Shown here in pieces: positions 32,053 to 43,148 of a stretch of DNA of 64,000 nucleotides; the first letter of the stretch is position 1, and every line of letters starts with the position of its first letter. Made by a program: the position numbers and the translations under genes. The stretch lies in NCBI GenBank assembly GCA_002786025.1, contig NHNW01000007.1:620001-684000 (forward strand), written 5' to 3'. The stretch is from Zasmidium citrigriseum. Its lineage: Eukaryota > Ascomycota > Dothideomycetes > Mycosphaerellales > Mycosphaerellaceae. Under the pieces are notes generated by a model. It had not been told where the DNA came from. It did no database searches and saw nothing but the letters and a program-made list of their open reading frames with translations.

Positions 32053-34331
32053 TCATGGCAAGCTCATGAACAACTTCAACATAGCAGGGTAATTCGGCGT
32101 CCCCAAGCCAGTAACCGGATCCCAGCCTGTGGAGGCCGAGAAACCGGACGAACCGCAATTCGGATTCGATCCATTCGTGATATCATGCAAAACCTCCGGA
32201 TCTACACACTTCATCAGCATCCATAATCAGAACACAAAAGCTAGCCGACTTACGTTGATACAGAACCGGATTCACAAACCCCACAGGCCCCTTCCCAACA
32301 GCCGTCCTCTCCTCATTAATCAAAGTGATGATGGAACCAAAGATCGGTGAGGACAGGCTGGTGCCGAAGTAGGTATGTTGCGTGAGGTTGGAGAAGAAGG
32401 GTTGGAAAGCGCCGTTTGCTGAGACCTGGTATGACTGTTAGCGTCTTTTCCTCTGCGAACAATGGGTTTACGTCTTGGTGAACTGACATCAGGATACCCC
32501 CTCCCGATCCGATTGTACACGCCGCCATTCTCCCCCACATTCGACGCATCGTTATTGACTGTATAAGAAGGCACATCAGGGGCATTGGTAGCCAGGTATC
32601 GAGAGACAGATCGAGCTTGGTATGATGGCGGACGGAAGTAATTCGAGAATCCACCACCAGTAGCGAAGTATGCGAGAGCAGGATTGCCTGGAGGCCGGCC
32701 TTGAGCGATGTGAACGGCTGTGAGGTTGACTTGCATGGCGCTCTCTCGATCTTGGATCGTTTGGTCTGGGTAGAGGCGCGTGCCGCCAACGGCTGTGATG
32801 TAGGGGCATCCGGAGGGGTAGTCAGGGTTGTAGATCGTGCCTGGTCTTCTGTCAGTGGAGTTCCATTCAAAGGGAATTTGAGAGACGCACCTTTCTGTCC
32901 ATTACCTGAAAGACATCCATACGTATCGTTGTCTGCTCCAGGGAAGCTGGCAACGCCATAGTCTCCACTGGCAACGAAGATCGAATGACCCTGTAGACCG
33001 AGCTTCATGATCTCGTTGCATTGGCGCTGAACGTACGCCTTGGGCAGATCGATCTCTGACTCGCCGTATGAGATACTCACGACCCGGGTGAGCTGATAAG
33101 TGCCGCACTGGCGCTGTCCCTTGTAGCCATTGGCAGCAGGGTCAGGGTACGTAGCATCGACATCTGGAAAGCCTCGTCAGCGTCCTAGAATCCAAGGCTG
33201 ATCAGAACTATCTCACTTACCAGGACTGTCACCTGTAATGCCGTAAGCCGTGTAATTGCAGTAGCTACCATCAACGCTATCGAGAAAGGTGTTGAGGAAA
33301 CCCGCTTTGTTCGTCTCACCCGAAGAATTAGGCACATCATCGACCTGGTAAACCGTCACTTTCTGCGGGTAGACAATCGCGTAAGCCAGATCAATGTCGA
33401 GATCCGACTCGCCACCATTCCGCTCATCGCCGGGAGCCACCGGGGCGACACCACCATCCACAGACAGAACCGTAGGCGAGGTACCTTGAGGAACCCAAGG
33501 AGCGTATTTCTGGAAGAAAAGCTGCAAGTCTTCCACGGCGAAGGCATCGCTGGTCTCGTAGACGCCCATAGCATTCGCGGGATCGTTGCGTTTGGCTTGC
33601 GGGATGTTGTAGAGAGCTTTGAGGCATGTGGGTGTGAGGAGGTTGCTGCAATTGCGGAGGTCTGCGGGCAGGTGGCCAGAGCCTGGTGGTGGGCGCCAAT
33701 GTGGGAAGGGATTGGGTCCTGCTCGTGGAGGGCCAGGAGGCCAGTGACCGCCTCGGTGTCGTCCTCCGAATGCTCGACCCTCGATAGTGCGTTTCTTGAG
33801 GGGTGGCGAGAGTTTGACGCCGGGCTTGATGAAGTCGACGTGCGGCGAGATGTGAGATGGGAGATAGTACTGGTCGCAGCCAATTCTCACGTGGTCGGAG
33901 AAGGCATGTTCGTAGTACTCTGTTGAGAGCAGGTGCTCGGCTGTTCTCGCTGGCATGTCAATGGCGAGCCATCCTCGGTTTTCGTATTGGACGATGTCGT
34001 CCATCTTGATGCCTGAGCTGATGAGCCAGTCCAAAACAGCCTCGACCGTCTCGTTTGTCGGAGCGAAAATATCGTGGACCTCTTGTGCAGACAAATGCTT
34101 GCCATAGTTGGACGAAGTTGGATGCGAAACTTCCATAAGTCGGTCATAGCCCGAGTCAAGATTGCTTTGCCTCAGTCCAATGCGAACGGGGACGATCGCT
34201 TCTGGGTCAACTCGCTCTCTCGAATGGACCTTGGCTGGAGCATTGCGTCGCTCATGAAGAACGTGAGATGGCCATGCCGCCAAAACACTTGTTGAGAGTG
34301 TAAGTGCGGTGAAAAGATGCATCCAAGCCAT
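32053..34331 (-). CDS. Secreted sedolisin (S53) serine-carboxyl peptidase
   Basis: Model: complement(join(32053..32201, 32254..32425, 32488..32840, 32891..33163, 33221..34331)), 685 residues, four introns of 50-62 bp. The start at 34331 was chosen because it opens a signal peptide (MAWMHLFTALTLSTSVLAAW); an in-frame ATG 27 codons upstream (34412) would not. A pro-kumamolisin activation domain (about 40-190) with HPTSSNYGKHLS is followed by a Gly/Pro/His/Trp-rich linker (about 190-225). The peptidase then has catalytic Glu and Asp in GESDLDIDLAYA, oxyanion Asp in VASGDYGVA, catalytic Ser in FGTSLSSP, and the C-terminal calcium loop DITNGSNPNC and GWDPVTGLGTPNY. It belongs to the tripeptidyl-peptidase/aorsin-like group, active at acid pH in the secretome or vacuole. 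Confidence 0.93.
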
Positions 34332-35564
34332 GATGGTGTCGAGTCCAGCAGACCGTTCGCAAGGAAAGAGTAGAAGAAATTCCAGGTCTTGGGAGCCGGT
34401 TTTTGTCGCCATCGATTAGTCTGATCCATGGTGGGGATGTGCTGCGATTGGCGTTCGTTCAGATCCTCTAATTGCGGGTTGTCTGCATTGGACCTGGATC
34501 ACCTTCCTAATCAGCCAAGTGGTCGACATCCGGGGTCAGACGCCATTGTTGGTGACGTCGACGCTGAAGCCATGGACCAAAGTGGAAGGTTGTTTTTCGT
34601 TTGATAGTCACCCCCAGAAGACTCCACATTCTCAGCTTTCATCTTTGGCCTTGTTCCGGCAGCTTTTGTCAGAATGAATCCCCCAATTTGTCGCTCTTGC
34701 GGTGAGGCCACCTCAAAGCTGATGCTATCGCCATCAACCCCACCACGTTAAATTGATCTTCAAGACCATGCAGAAGCGTCTCGGCGAGAATATCTTAGAT
34801 AGCTTAGCCCATGGCAGCCAATCATGTTGAGCAGTTCACGCAACCGAGATCCTTCGTCTCAAAGCCAGAAGCCGATGCGGAGAAGCACTCGAAGAAGCCA
34901 AGACGAAGATGGCTGGGTAAATTGGCACTGTCGGGGGTTGACCCTTCGATATCTTCTTTGTTGCGTGAATGAGGCGAGGTTGCGGTATTGACTCCTTGCG
35001 GCTGAAGGTACATTGTACTTCTCTGGCTCAGACTGGCTGGCGTCGGAGTATCGGGGCGAGATCGAAGTTCTTGACCGAAGAAACAACTTTTGTTGTTAAA
35101 TGGACCAACAATTGCGCCGCGACTGATAATATTATGTTTGATGGCGTCCAACAGTTCAGCTCCTCTTTTCCAAGTCGCACTCGCATTCCAAGTATCTCCT
35201 GTTTCGTCAACATTATCTTCGGTACTTCGGACGAGGCCGAGTACCCGGCGCCGATGGGGCTGCACGCGAAAGCATGTCGACGGCGTGATTTGAGCGGTTT
35301 GCGAGCTGAACATCTCAGGTCCATAGTGATTGATTGTGATGACCAAGGAAGATGTACCCAGCCACTGCTGCTTAGATGGATTGCCTGAATGGACGGAGGA
35401 AGGCCACGAGTAGAAGGCGTCGCAGAGCCGCGAAGACCTAGATCCACTTTAGCGAAGTACCGTGACGGCGACGATATGTCTTGCTCGCGAGTATAAGAAC
35501 CGTACATTCGCTGATGGTCGACATTCGACATGCTCATATTCACACCTGAACATCGTCAGTAAAC
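34332..35564. other. Intergenic region
   Basis: About 1.2 kb of divergent spacer between the sedolisin and hemerythrin-like genes. Minus frames at 34822-35346 (174 residues) and 35028-35543 (171 residues) overlap in different phases and lack recognisable motifs; one could be a hypothetical gene, but I cannot support either. Confidence 0.4.
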
Positions 35565-36354
35565 ATGTCTTCTCCGTGGGCAGATCAACCATACACCCTC
35601 ATCCCCACCACCTCCTTCTCCAAAGACACCTCCCACTCAGCCTACTACGTCGCAACGCAGATGGCCCTCGCCCACAACTCCATCCTCCGCGGCCTAAACG
35701 CAATCTACATCCAAGCGCCCTACATCCCCAAAGACTTGATCAAAGACTTCCTCACATACTGCCAATGCTGGTGCGAATCGATGCACCACCACCACGAAGG
35801 CGAAGAATCCAACTTCTTCCCCAACATCGAAGCCGCCACAGGCATCAAAAACCTAATGCAACACAACGTCGAACAACACCGGGCTTTCACTCCAGGGTTT
35901 GAAGCTTTCCAGGATTATGCGAATACGTGTCGGGTCGAAGAGTATGATGGGGCCAAGCTGAGGAAGTTGATCGAGGCATTTGCGGAGCCGCTGAGTCGGC
36001 ATCTGCATGATGAGATTGATACGCTGCGGGCGTTGGATAAGTATGATAGTGCGAGGATTCGGCAGGTGTATAAGGAGTTCGAGAAAATTGCTATGGCTGG
36101 GGATAGTGTGAGTTGAGATCGTTCGAGGAGGGAGGGGTGGTGCTGACTTGATACAGGCTCGACTCGGTCCATTGGTTTTTGGTACGTCCGATCGGGATTT
36201 TGAAGGCGGCATACACAACTTCCCGCCTGTGCCGTTCTTTGTGCCATATGTCATCCATTACGTCTTCGAGAGGAAATATCGTGGGTCTTGGCGGTTCAAT
36301 CCGTGTACGTCTTGGAGGGATCGCAGAGAGTTGGAGTTCACCAGTGCGAAGTAG
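35565..36354 (+). CDS. Hemerythrin/HHE-domain protein
   Basis: Model: join(35565..36107, 36157..36354), 246 residues, intron 49 bp, phase 0. A four-helix HHE-type domain spans about residues 28-175, with potential iron ligands in MALAHNSILRG, MHHHHEGEESNFFP, MQHNVEQHRAF and LSRHLHDEIDTL. A C-terminal region with FPPVPFFVPYVIHYVFERKYRGSWRFNPC follows, as in other fungal members of this small family. Such proteins are thought to bind a di-iron centre and sense or handle oxygen, NO or iron. No fungal enzymatic role is established. No signal peptide is seen, so it is probably cytosolic. Confidence 0.85.
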
Positions 36355-36466
36355 GTGGTGAATCGGTACGTGGTCTCGATTCGAAACCGTCCATTTGATG
36401 GGTATCATATCCCGCAAGAAACCAAACTCCTCGCTAATAATGTCAAAACACCATGCTTGCACCTTC

Positions 36467-37243
36467 TCACTTGCTGGCGATCACTTTGCCGAGCCTCTCC
36501 AATTCCTTCCTCCTCTCCTCTCCCATACGCTTTTCCTCCTCAATCAACTGATCCAGCTGACTCTTACTCTGCTCCAACGAAGAAAGCAGCTGCTTCTCAT
36601 ACTGCACACTCCACGCACCACCAGCACCCGCTCCACCCGCACTAGGATCTGCCCGCTCAGGAAGCTGTGCAGTCGGCTCAACATCGCCCTCGAACACAAA
36701 GTCCGGCTTCTTGCCCTTGCCCCTCCCCTTCTTCACCTTCAACCAGTTGAACTGATCTTCCGATGTCAAAGTCCGAAAGAACTCCTGCGTGGGCTCATTG
36801 AACTCAATCGTCTCCAGCCGCTCCGACACAATCTTATTCTCTTTATCTTGCTTCGCCCTTTGCTCTTCGGGTCCATAAGCCTGGAGCTGCAGGAAATGCT
36901 CCCGATAGATTGCCTTCTCCCCGCTTTCAGGCGCGAAGTAGAGTCGTATTTCCACGCCGAATTCACCGTATCCAGTCTCGCTGAGCTCGAACGGGCCGGG
37001 AGCTTCGATCGTGCGGGAAGGGTCGGCGTAGGTGTGGTGAAGTTTGAATTGAACTTTCTTGAGCCATGTCGTGATGTCGGGGCCGTTGGGGAGAGGTCGC
37101 ACGTAGACTTTCCAGCCTTTGGTGTGGCCTTCTGGCGGCGGGTCGGGGAAGCCTGGATGCGGGAGGACGTGGGCCTCGTTGCCGATGATGAAGTGTCGCG
37201 TGATTTTGGCGCCTTTGACGCGTTTTGATGTGGCGGCGGGCAT
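36467..37243 (-). CDS. yaf9: YEATS-domain chromatin protein Yaf9
   Basis: A single-exon 258-residue protein from the second in-frame ATG (37243). The first (37285) would add 14 residues outside the homologous region. The YEATS domain (about 10-150) contains GHTKGWKVYVRPLPNG, WLKKVQFKLHHTYADP and ETGYGEFGVEIRLYF, with the aromatic/His pocket used for acyl-lysine reading. A C-terminal coiled coil (about 205-258, LLSSLEQSKSQLDQL) follows a Gly/Ala spacer. Yaf9 is shared by the SWR1 chromatin-remodelling and NuA4 histone acetyltransferase complexes in the nucleus and reads modified histone H3. Length and domain order match fungal Yaf9. Confidence 0.95.
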   Translation of the reverse strand: MPAATSKRVKGAKITRHFIIGNEAHVLPHPGFPDPPPEGHTKGWKVYVRPLPNGPDITTWLKKVQFKLHHTYADPSRTIEAPGPFELSETGYGEFGVEIRLYFAPESGEKAIYREHFLQLQAYGPEEQRAKQDKENKIVSERLETIEFNEPTQEFFRTLTSEDQFNWLKVKKGRGKGKKPDFVFEGDVEPTAQLPERADPSAGGAGAGGAWSVQYEKQLLSSLEQSKSQLDQLIEEEKRMGEERRKELERLGKVIASK

Positions 37244-38118
37244 GACGAGGGTGTGTTGATGGAGAGGATGGATGTTGAGGTTCACGGCGAGTTTGGGAAG
37301 ACGCGATCACATGAATGGTGGGGCTTGCTTAGTCATGCCCGAGAAGGCAAGAGCGAAGTTCTTCCTGCTTCGACTTTCTTTCCCTTCACACCAAAACTCC
37401 ATCCACGGAGTAGGCTTTGTTCATTGCGTTGGAAGCCTACTGAAACTACGAGGCCATTCTTGCCGATTCTCATTCAAAGCAGCTGCCGCCGCCTTCAAGC
37501 TTCAACCATGGACACCGACAGTCCATCTCACATTCACGCGTCTTTTCGGTCCCGGCCTGCGCGTTGACGTTCCTGCAGCAGTGTATTGCAGAAGTATCGA
37601 AGTAATCTAGACCTATCATCGTAGCGGTCTTTCTTCCAACAATCACCTCGGTATCCTACGCCCCCAAGCTGCAGCTCTCCCGCATAAAAAAGACAGCTTC
37701 GCCTCACGATTCCCGACTTCGTGCCCTGACAATATCGAGCCAATCAAGAGACTCCCAGACAAAATGGCAAACTCGCCTCGCACAAAGATTCACAGACCAA
37801 CTCGTCGAATGGTCGCGACTAACCCACGGGGAAGGATTCTAGGCGTCTGGGGGGAGACTCTTCCAGCGGCTGCGGCTGCACGGTGACGATCGCCCGCCGC
37901 GCGAGTCAAAGATCAGCGTCCTACTTTCACCAGAACGCTGTGGCTCACCTCGAAGTAGGCAAAGAACATGCACGATAGAGTTCGGTACAAGACGCCTCCT
38001 CTCGACTACTGTGCCGCGAGGAGGATGTGTTGGCGGGGAGTATATTTCTTCACTTGTCCCCACGTTCTTGTCAACTCTATGTTTGTTAGTCAATCTAACT
38101 TGCGGCGGTGAGGGAAAG
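37244..38118. other. Divergent intergenic region
   Basis: 875 bp between Yaf9 and the CFEM receptor gene. Short overlapping frames only (37253-37610 plus, 37534-37743 minus). Nothing recognised. Confidence 0.5.
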
Positions 38119-39507
38119 ATGAGGGCTGCACTGTTGATGCTGACGGGCTTGTGTCTTGCGAGCAGTACAGTAACGGTCCTGAGCAGTCGACAAGTGAATA
38201 ATCAATTCGAGTTGGATGAGCTGCCTCAGTGTCCGGTGAGTATCAAAGTCTACAATCTACAGACGGGAGCTAATTAGATTGCCCAGCGGTCATGCCTGGA
38301 CGACTTCTTTCCACGATATGGCTGTAGCGTGGAGAGCCAGAGCTGCTTGTGCGGCGCAGGGCAGCTCATAATGTCGACGGAGAAGTGCGTGACATCCAAC
38401 TGCACGCTCAGCGAGAGCCTGGGTAAGTATCACACACTCGTCTTTCAACTTCTAGCTAACACTGGACGCAAGAACTGCAATATGCCCTGGCCGACATCTG
38501 TGACCGATCGATACGCGATAGAGGCGGGCTGAGCAGAAGACTGGCATGGGCGATGTTCGCTCTAGCGACCTTCTTCACGCTCTGTCGATTCCTCTCGCGC
38601 TCGCCTTCCTTCGGCGGGACCGGGTACGGTCTTGACGATTGGACCTTACTTCTCTGCTACGCTCTTTTAGTCCCCACCGATGTCAGCGCCGAAATTGAAG
38701 TCCAAAACGGCCTGGGACTAGACGCCTACATGGTGCCCATAACGAACATCGTGGACATCCTCAGAGTAGTTCGCACTGTCTCCAGATCCTCTATGTGTCT
38801 AACACACTTGCTAGTGGTTCTACCTCGGCGAAATCCTCTACAACATAATCGTAATGCTCACCAAAGTCTCCATCCTCCTCCTCTACCTCCGCATCTGGAC
38901 CATAGACTCCACTACCCGGCGCTTCCGCACAACCTGCTACATCCTCATAGGCCTCCTAACCGCCACCTGGATCACCGGCGTCTTCACAATCATCTTCCAA
39001 TGCAGTCCCGTATCCTACGCCTGGCGTCAAGCCCTCGGCCCTGCAGCAGGACAAGGCACCTGCATCCACCTCTCCGCATTCACATATGTCTACGCCGCGC
39101 TAAACATCCTCTTCGACGCCATCGTTTTCCTCCTGCCGATCCGGAACCTGCTCCGGCTGTCGATATCCTGGTGGAAGAAACTCGGCGTGGTCTCTGTTTT
39201 TCTCTGCGGGTTCTTTGTTACGGTCTGTTCGATTGTTCGATTACAGTACCTAGTCCGACTGGGCAATACTACCAACCTCACATGGGACTTTCAATACATT
39301 GGGATGTGGAGTTTGGTGGAGTGTAACTTCAGTGTGGTTTGTGTGAATATGCCGGCGATGGCGGGGTTGGTGCAGAGGTGTTGGGCTAAGGCTTATGGGG
39401 GCACAGTTGTGGTGAGCAAGGGTGAGAGGCCCGGGTTGATGGAGGAGATTGAGGAGAATTTGGCGAGGGAGAAGGGGAGGAGCGATGAGGATATGGGAGG
39501 GGAATAG
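38119..39507 (+). CDS. CFEM-domain, PTH11-type seven-transmembrane receptor-like protein
   Basis: Model: join(38119..38235, 38278..38422, 38473..38765, 38815..39507), 415 residues, introns 42, 50 and 49 bp. A signal peptide (MRAALLMLTGLCLASSTVTV) leads to a CFEM domain with eight Cys between about residues 38 and 100 (QCP, SCL, GCS, SCLCG, KCV, NCT, DIC). A fungal rhodopsin-like 7-TM region follows, with GLDDWTLLLCYAL, TKVSILLLYLRIW, IIFQCSPVSYAWRQ and YAALNILFDAIVFLLPI. The C-terminal tail is short and acidic. PTH11-type proteins act at the plasma membrane as putative GPCRs for surface and host sensing, and the extracellular CFEM cysteines are typical of the pathogenicity-related subclass. 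The ligand is unknown. Confidence 0.92.
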
Positions 39508-39895
39508 GCTGAGAGGGATGGTGGAGAGAGGTGAAGATGCTTTGGAGATAGGAGGCTTTCTTGTTTGTGCGTTGACGACTTTGATGAATGAGACGAGCTG
39601 ACGGCCGAGACATGACGATGAGAAAGCAACATTCATGATTTCTAGTTCGATTTCATTCAAGAACCATGCCCCAAGTCGCCAGCGATACTCCGATGCTAGC
39701 CAGCCAGGAGCTATCCACCAAACGGCACCATCATCAATGAAGACAACTAAAACGAATCCAACAGACCCCCTTCACCAGCTGCACGACTTGCCTACACAGA
39801 GCACAAATAACACTACTTCCACGAATATTCTGCGCCAGATCCACGCCTCCAATACGTTATCAACCTGAACACATCTGTCAACAAGTACGAATATA
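39508..39895. other. Intergenic region
   Basis: 388 bp, nothing recognised. Confidence 0.5.
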
Positions 39896-40198
39896 ATGGG
39901 CAACTGCCTCTGTCTTCCCGTTCGAGGCCGATCCCATAGTGGCGATGGAGGAACGAGACGCTCATATAGGCGACGAAGTAGGAAGAGTTGGCGGAGAACT
40001 TCGAGGAGGACTTCGAGGAAGAGTTCCAGACGATCTACCCGGCGTGCGAGGGGATCTTCTGCTACTAAAACATCAATGAAGGGAATGCCGCCGGCTTATG
40101 GGCGACCTGGGTGGGAATCGTCGGCTGCACGTCCTTCACGAAAATACAAACACACGCACCATGCACCAGGACATTCAAGTCGACGGCCACGACATTGA
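39896..40198 (+). CDS. Small basic Ser/Arg-rich protein with N-terminal acylation signal
   Basis: A 100-residue single frame. It begins MGNCLCLPV, which fits N-myristoylation at Gly2 with palmitoylation at Cys4/Cys6. A strongly basic Arg/Ser stretch follows (about 20-55, RRSRKSWRRTSRRTSRKSS). Dual acylation plus a polybasic patch is a plasma-membrane targeting signature. Its 3-prime end lies inside the left copy of the tandem duplication described at 40125. It could be a real small gene or a chance frame in a decaying repeat. No family is recognised. Confidence 0.4.
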   Translation: MGNCLCLPVRGRSHSGDGGTRRSYRRRSRKSWRRTSRRTSRKSSRRSTRRARGSSATKTSMKGMPPAYGRPGWESSAARPSRKYKHTHHAPGHSSRRPRH

Positions 40199-40650
40199 AC
40201 AACACGTCTTCAACCAACCAGTAGACGCGAGCTTCGCGATAGCCAGCTAGTCAGATCTGTATAAAAAGCCCCTGAATTTCCGCAACACTCCTCTTCTTCC
40301 CTTCTCACCCTCAACTCACCCATTTTTCCAACACACCCCCATCAAAACCATCACACTCTCAACCACCAACCAACACAATCAACACCCTCCAAACCCACGA
40401 CTCAAGCTATCATGGGTGCAGGCAACGCAACAGCTGCCGCCTTCCAACTCCCTCCGCCTCCAGATCCAGACCAGTGAGCATGTTTGGGGGGGCACAATGG
40501 TTACGGTGCCAGAGGACCCGTTTGGATAGCTTTGCTGTCGTAGTTTTGTAGTTTGAATGCATACTGTATTTTGGGTTTTGCAATTGTTGTTTTTTTTTGT
40601 TTTGGATCAGAGTCAAATTCCGGTGGTCCTATCGTTGTCATGTCCTATTA
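40125..40650 (+). repeat. Left copy (A) of a diverged tandem duplication
   Basis: Copy A matches the segment starting at 40700. Shared blocks include the CTGCAC..GTCCTTCACGA region, the AGTCGACGGC/GGTCGACGGC block, the GCTAGTC..TATA-like region, the coding tail NGYGARGPFG plus stop (40521-40529 against 41284-41292), and the 3-prime TAGTTTTGTAGTTTGAA-like stretch. The coding part of copy A is shorter by about 185 bp. Confidence 0.7.
40411..40529 (+). pseudogene. Decayed copy of the glycine-rich small protein gene
   Basis: An ATG at 40411 opens only 21 codons (MGAGNATAAAFQLPPPPDPD) before a TGA. A short stretch downstream, ending at the TAG at 40529, still encodes NGYGARGPFG, identical to the C-terminus of the intact gene at 40999. 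The Gly-rich centre is missing. A short intron removing the TGA is conceivable, but no good splice sites are obvious. Confidence 0.5.
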
Positions 40651-40699
40651 TTCAAAACCGCTACTACGCCAGGAATGATGTTCGGGAGGGAATAAAAAC

Positions 40700-41400
40700 G
40701 CTGCACCGCGTCCTTCACGAAGATCCTCTCCTCGCCTCGCCCCTTAAGATATACGTAGCATGCACCGGCGCGTTTTGGGTCGACGGCTACGTCGTTGAAT
40801 TGCTTATTGAAGCAACAACGAGTGCAGCGTTCACAATAGGCAGTTAGCTAGTCAAACATGTATATAACCCCCAAGAGCTCTACAGCACTTCTTCTTCTTC
40901 TACATCCCTCCCTTTCTCTTTACTTACCAGTAACTCCTTAACAATACTGCTCACACACTCAATCACCCGTGTCTAAAACTAGCGTCTCTGACAGCACAAT
41001 GGGTCACGGATCCAGCACTCTCCGAACCTACGACTCGGGCTATCGAATCAAAGATTACGAAGCAGATCTATTGGCTCAGCAGCAACAAGGTGGCGGAGGA
41101 GGTGGAGGTCCATACGGTGGCGGAGGAATGAGTCCGTATAGCGGTGGCAGCATGAATCCCTACGGCGGAAGTGGAGCAGGCGGTTGGCCACCAACCTCAT
41201 CCTCTACTTTCGGCGGCGGCGGCGGTGGCGGATTCGATCCACGCATGTTCGGCGGGTATAATGGGTACGGGGCGAGGGGACCGTTTGGATAGATTCATCC
41301 TCGTAGTTCTGTAGTCAAATAGATTTTGGGTATTGCTACTCTAGCACTTATCAGTCAAAACATTCGGCCGTCCCATCGTTCTCATTTCCCATCTCTCATA
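40700..41400 (+). repeat. Right copy (B) of the tandem duplication, carrying the intact gene
   Basis: Counterpart of copy A at 40125-40650, offset by about 578 bp at the left end and 763 bp at the stop codon. It includes the promoter, the 97-codon gene at 40999 and its 3-prime region. Confidence 0.7.
40999..41292 (+). CDS. Small glycine-rich protein
   Basis: 97 residues from ATG 40999; the open frame reaches further upstream without another ATG. The N-terminus MGHGSSTLRTYDSGYR fits an N-myristoylation site (Gly2, Ser6). The centre is Gly/Pro/Tyr rich (QQQQGGGGGGGPYGGGG) and the end is NGYGARGPFG. A TATA-like TATATAA lies about 140 bp upstream (around 40860). The family is not recognised. A homologous but broken copy lies 580-760 bp upstream. 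Confidence 0.6.
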   Translation: MGHGSSTLRTYDSGYRIKDYEADLLAQQQQGGGGGGGPYGGGGMSPYSGGSMNPYGGSGAGGWPPTSSSTFGGGGGGGFDPRMFGGYNGYGARGPFG

Positions 41401-41406
41401 TCTGCT

Positions 41407-43148
41407 TCATGTGGCCGGAGCTTCCCAAGCCTCTCGCCTTATCTTCATCAAATTCGCCTGTTTATGCGGCATGGAGATTTCCTTTTCGCGGTAGAAACCC
41501 ACGTGTTCGCAGTATTTCTTCAACCTGCACACCAAATCGTCAGCAAAATGCCCAAATCTCCGGTCCAAGTGGTAGAAACTCACTTAACATTATCAACCCT
41601 CGGCTCCATAACCACAGTACTCGTCCTCGAATCCGCCAACCAACAATAATGCACCAGCGCACTCAACCACACCCTCACGCGATGCTCCCCGCGAAACTCC
41701 TGCTCGCCGACAAGAACATGCAACCCCCGATCCCAGTCCCCACAATCCCCTCCTAGGAACGTACTTAGACGGTCTTCTTTAACCCAGTAGATTTCAAAGA
41801 AGGCGAAAGGCTTCCCGTCGAAGCAGGCGATGACGGGCATGGAGTGTTTGGAGGTCAGGGCGTTGCGGAGAAAGGTTTCTTGGTGCGAGAGGTCGCCGGC
41901 TTCGCCCCAGGAGTAGGCGACGCGGGGGTTGTTCATCCATTTGTGCAGGAGTTCGGTGTCGGTCATGCGGGTGCAGTCCGAGTCGTCTATGTTGAGCGTG
42001 TTGAGGGTGGGCGTTGTGGGGTCGGAGTTGGATGGCGTGGTCATGCGGAGGACGTCGCGGCCAGAGGCGAGGGTTATGTCGCCGCCGGCTTGTTGGGAGA
42101 AGGGCCCGTTGTAGATTATGGGGCGTTTGCTGAGGGACGCCACGCGGAAGGAGAGGTATTGCTGTACGCTGGGGATGTAGCGGGTGTAGAAGGTCTCGCC
42201 TTGGCGGGGTGGTTTGGGGCGGATGGGATGGCGGATGTTGTTGGTGAAGGTGTACTGGGCGGGTGGGGGTGGGTAGTAGGTTGGGAGGTGGGAGCTTGAG
42301 TGGAAGGGTCCTGGAGGTGTGCTTGCTCTGTTGGTGAGGGCGGATTGGGTTGTTGCTTGGATGTTGAGGTTTGTAGGCTCTTCGTGTATTCGACTTTGGC
42401 GGTTCGGACTGCCTGGTCGACTCCCTGCTGGGCTTAAGGAAGGGAATGGCGAGTTGGTCTGTAGTGGTGTTAGGGTGAAGAGGTAGATCCTTGCGTCCAA
42501 CTGCCAGAAGCTCCTTCGTGAGACAAACATCTTCGTCCATCCTTCTCCAGTATTGGTCATGCTCTCGTCCGGATCCAAACCGACTGTCGAATCCTCTGTT
42601 GCGATCAAGCCCATTCTTTCCAACTTAGGTAGAAGATGCTTGCCCTTGAATATGCCTTCTCGGTTGATATTGATATGCCACTCTCCTTTTGGTTTCCCAT
42701 CATCTGGCGTCTTCTCTGATGCAGCCGTTGTGATCTGTGGTGCAGGCTCTTGCTGGTGAAAATACCAATACAAAGTTGCCCATAGCATCATAGCAATCTG
42801 TCTCGTGGGACTTGTGGGAGGTCTGAACTCGTTCGAGGCAGGATTCGATATCGACGAAATGAACATGTGATCATTCCTCAACGTCGGACGCTTGTATCGG
42901 TGGATGTGGTGTTTCTTAGGCAGAGCCTTCTCTGCCGGAATGTCTTCCTCAGGACTCTTGCCATCTGGTAGAGCCTCTGGCTGTTTGTGGTCGGTCTCGT
43001 CATCTTCGCTATTTAGAATGATGGTCCAGCCGGGTGGGAAGACATTGTGGTGGGTGTTGAGATCGTTAGCCTTGAAGAACAGTCCCCCAAAGACAGGCGT
43101 GACGTTCAGGGTCTGGCCATTGGGGAGATGGACTAGGGAGGGGGCCAT
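41407..43148 (-). CDS. Siderophore-type hydroxyornithine N-acyltransferase (SidF/SidL/AceI family)
   Basis: Model: complement(join(41407..41524, 41584..43148)), 560 residues, intron 59 bp. The start at 43148 is chosen because conserved sequence begins there (MAPSLVHLPNGQTLNVTP); the open frame extends upstream to 43355 with low-complexity residues. The N-terminal half has WHININREGIFKGKHLLPKL and a Ser/Pro-rich insert (about 240-310). The C-terminal GNAT-like IucB domain has SWGEAGDLSHQETFL, FFEIYWVKEDRL, GDWDRGLHVLVGEQEFRGEH and MEPRVDNVKLKKYCEHVGF. The family transfers acetyl or anhydromevalonyl from CoA to N5-hydroxyornithine in fungal hydroxamate siderophores. Which acyl donor is used cannot be told. 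No siderophore NRPS is in the window. Confidence 0.88.

Noticed and set aside
34822..35543. Two overlapping minus-strand frames of 171-174 codons
   Set aside because: Mutually out of phase, low in recognisable structure, and located in the divergent promoter of two supported genes.
41794..42540. Minus-strand 248-codon frame
   Set aside because: Out-of-phase shadow of the hydroxyornithine acyltransferase, which has the recognisable domains in the other minus frame.
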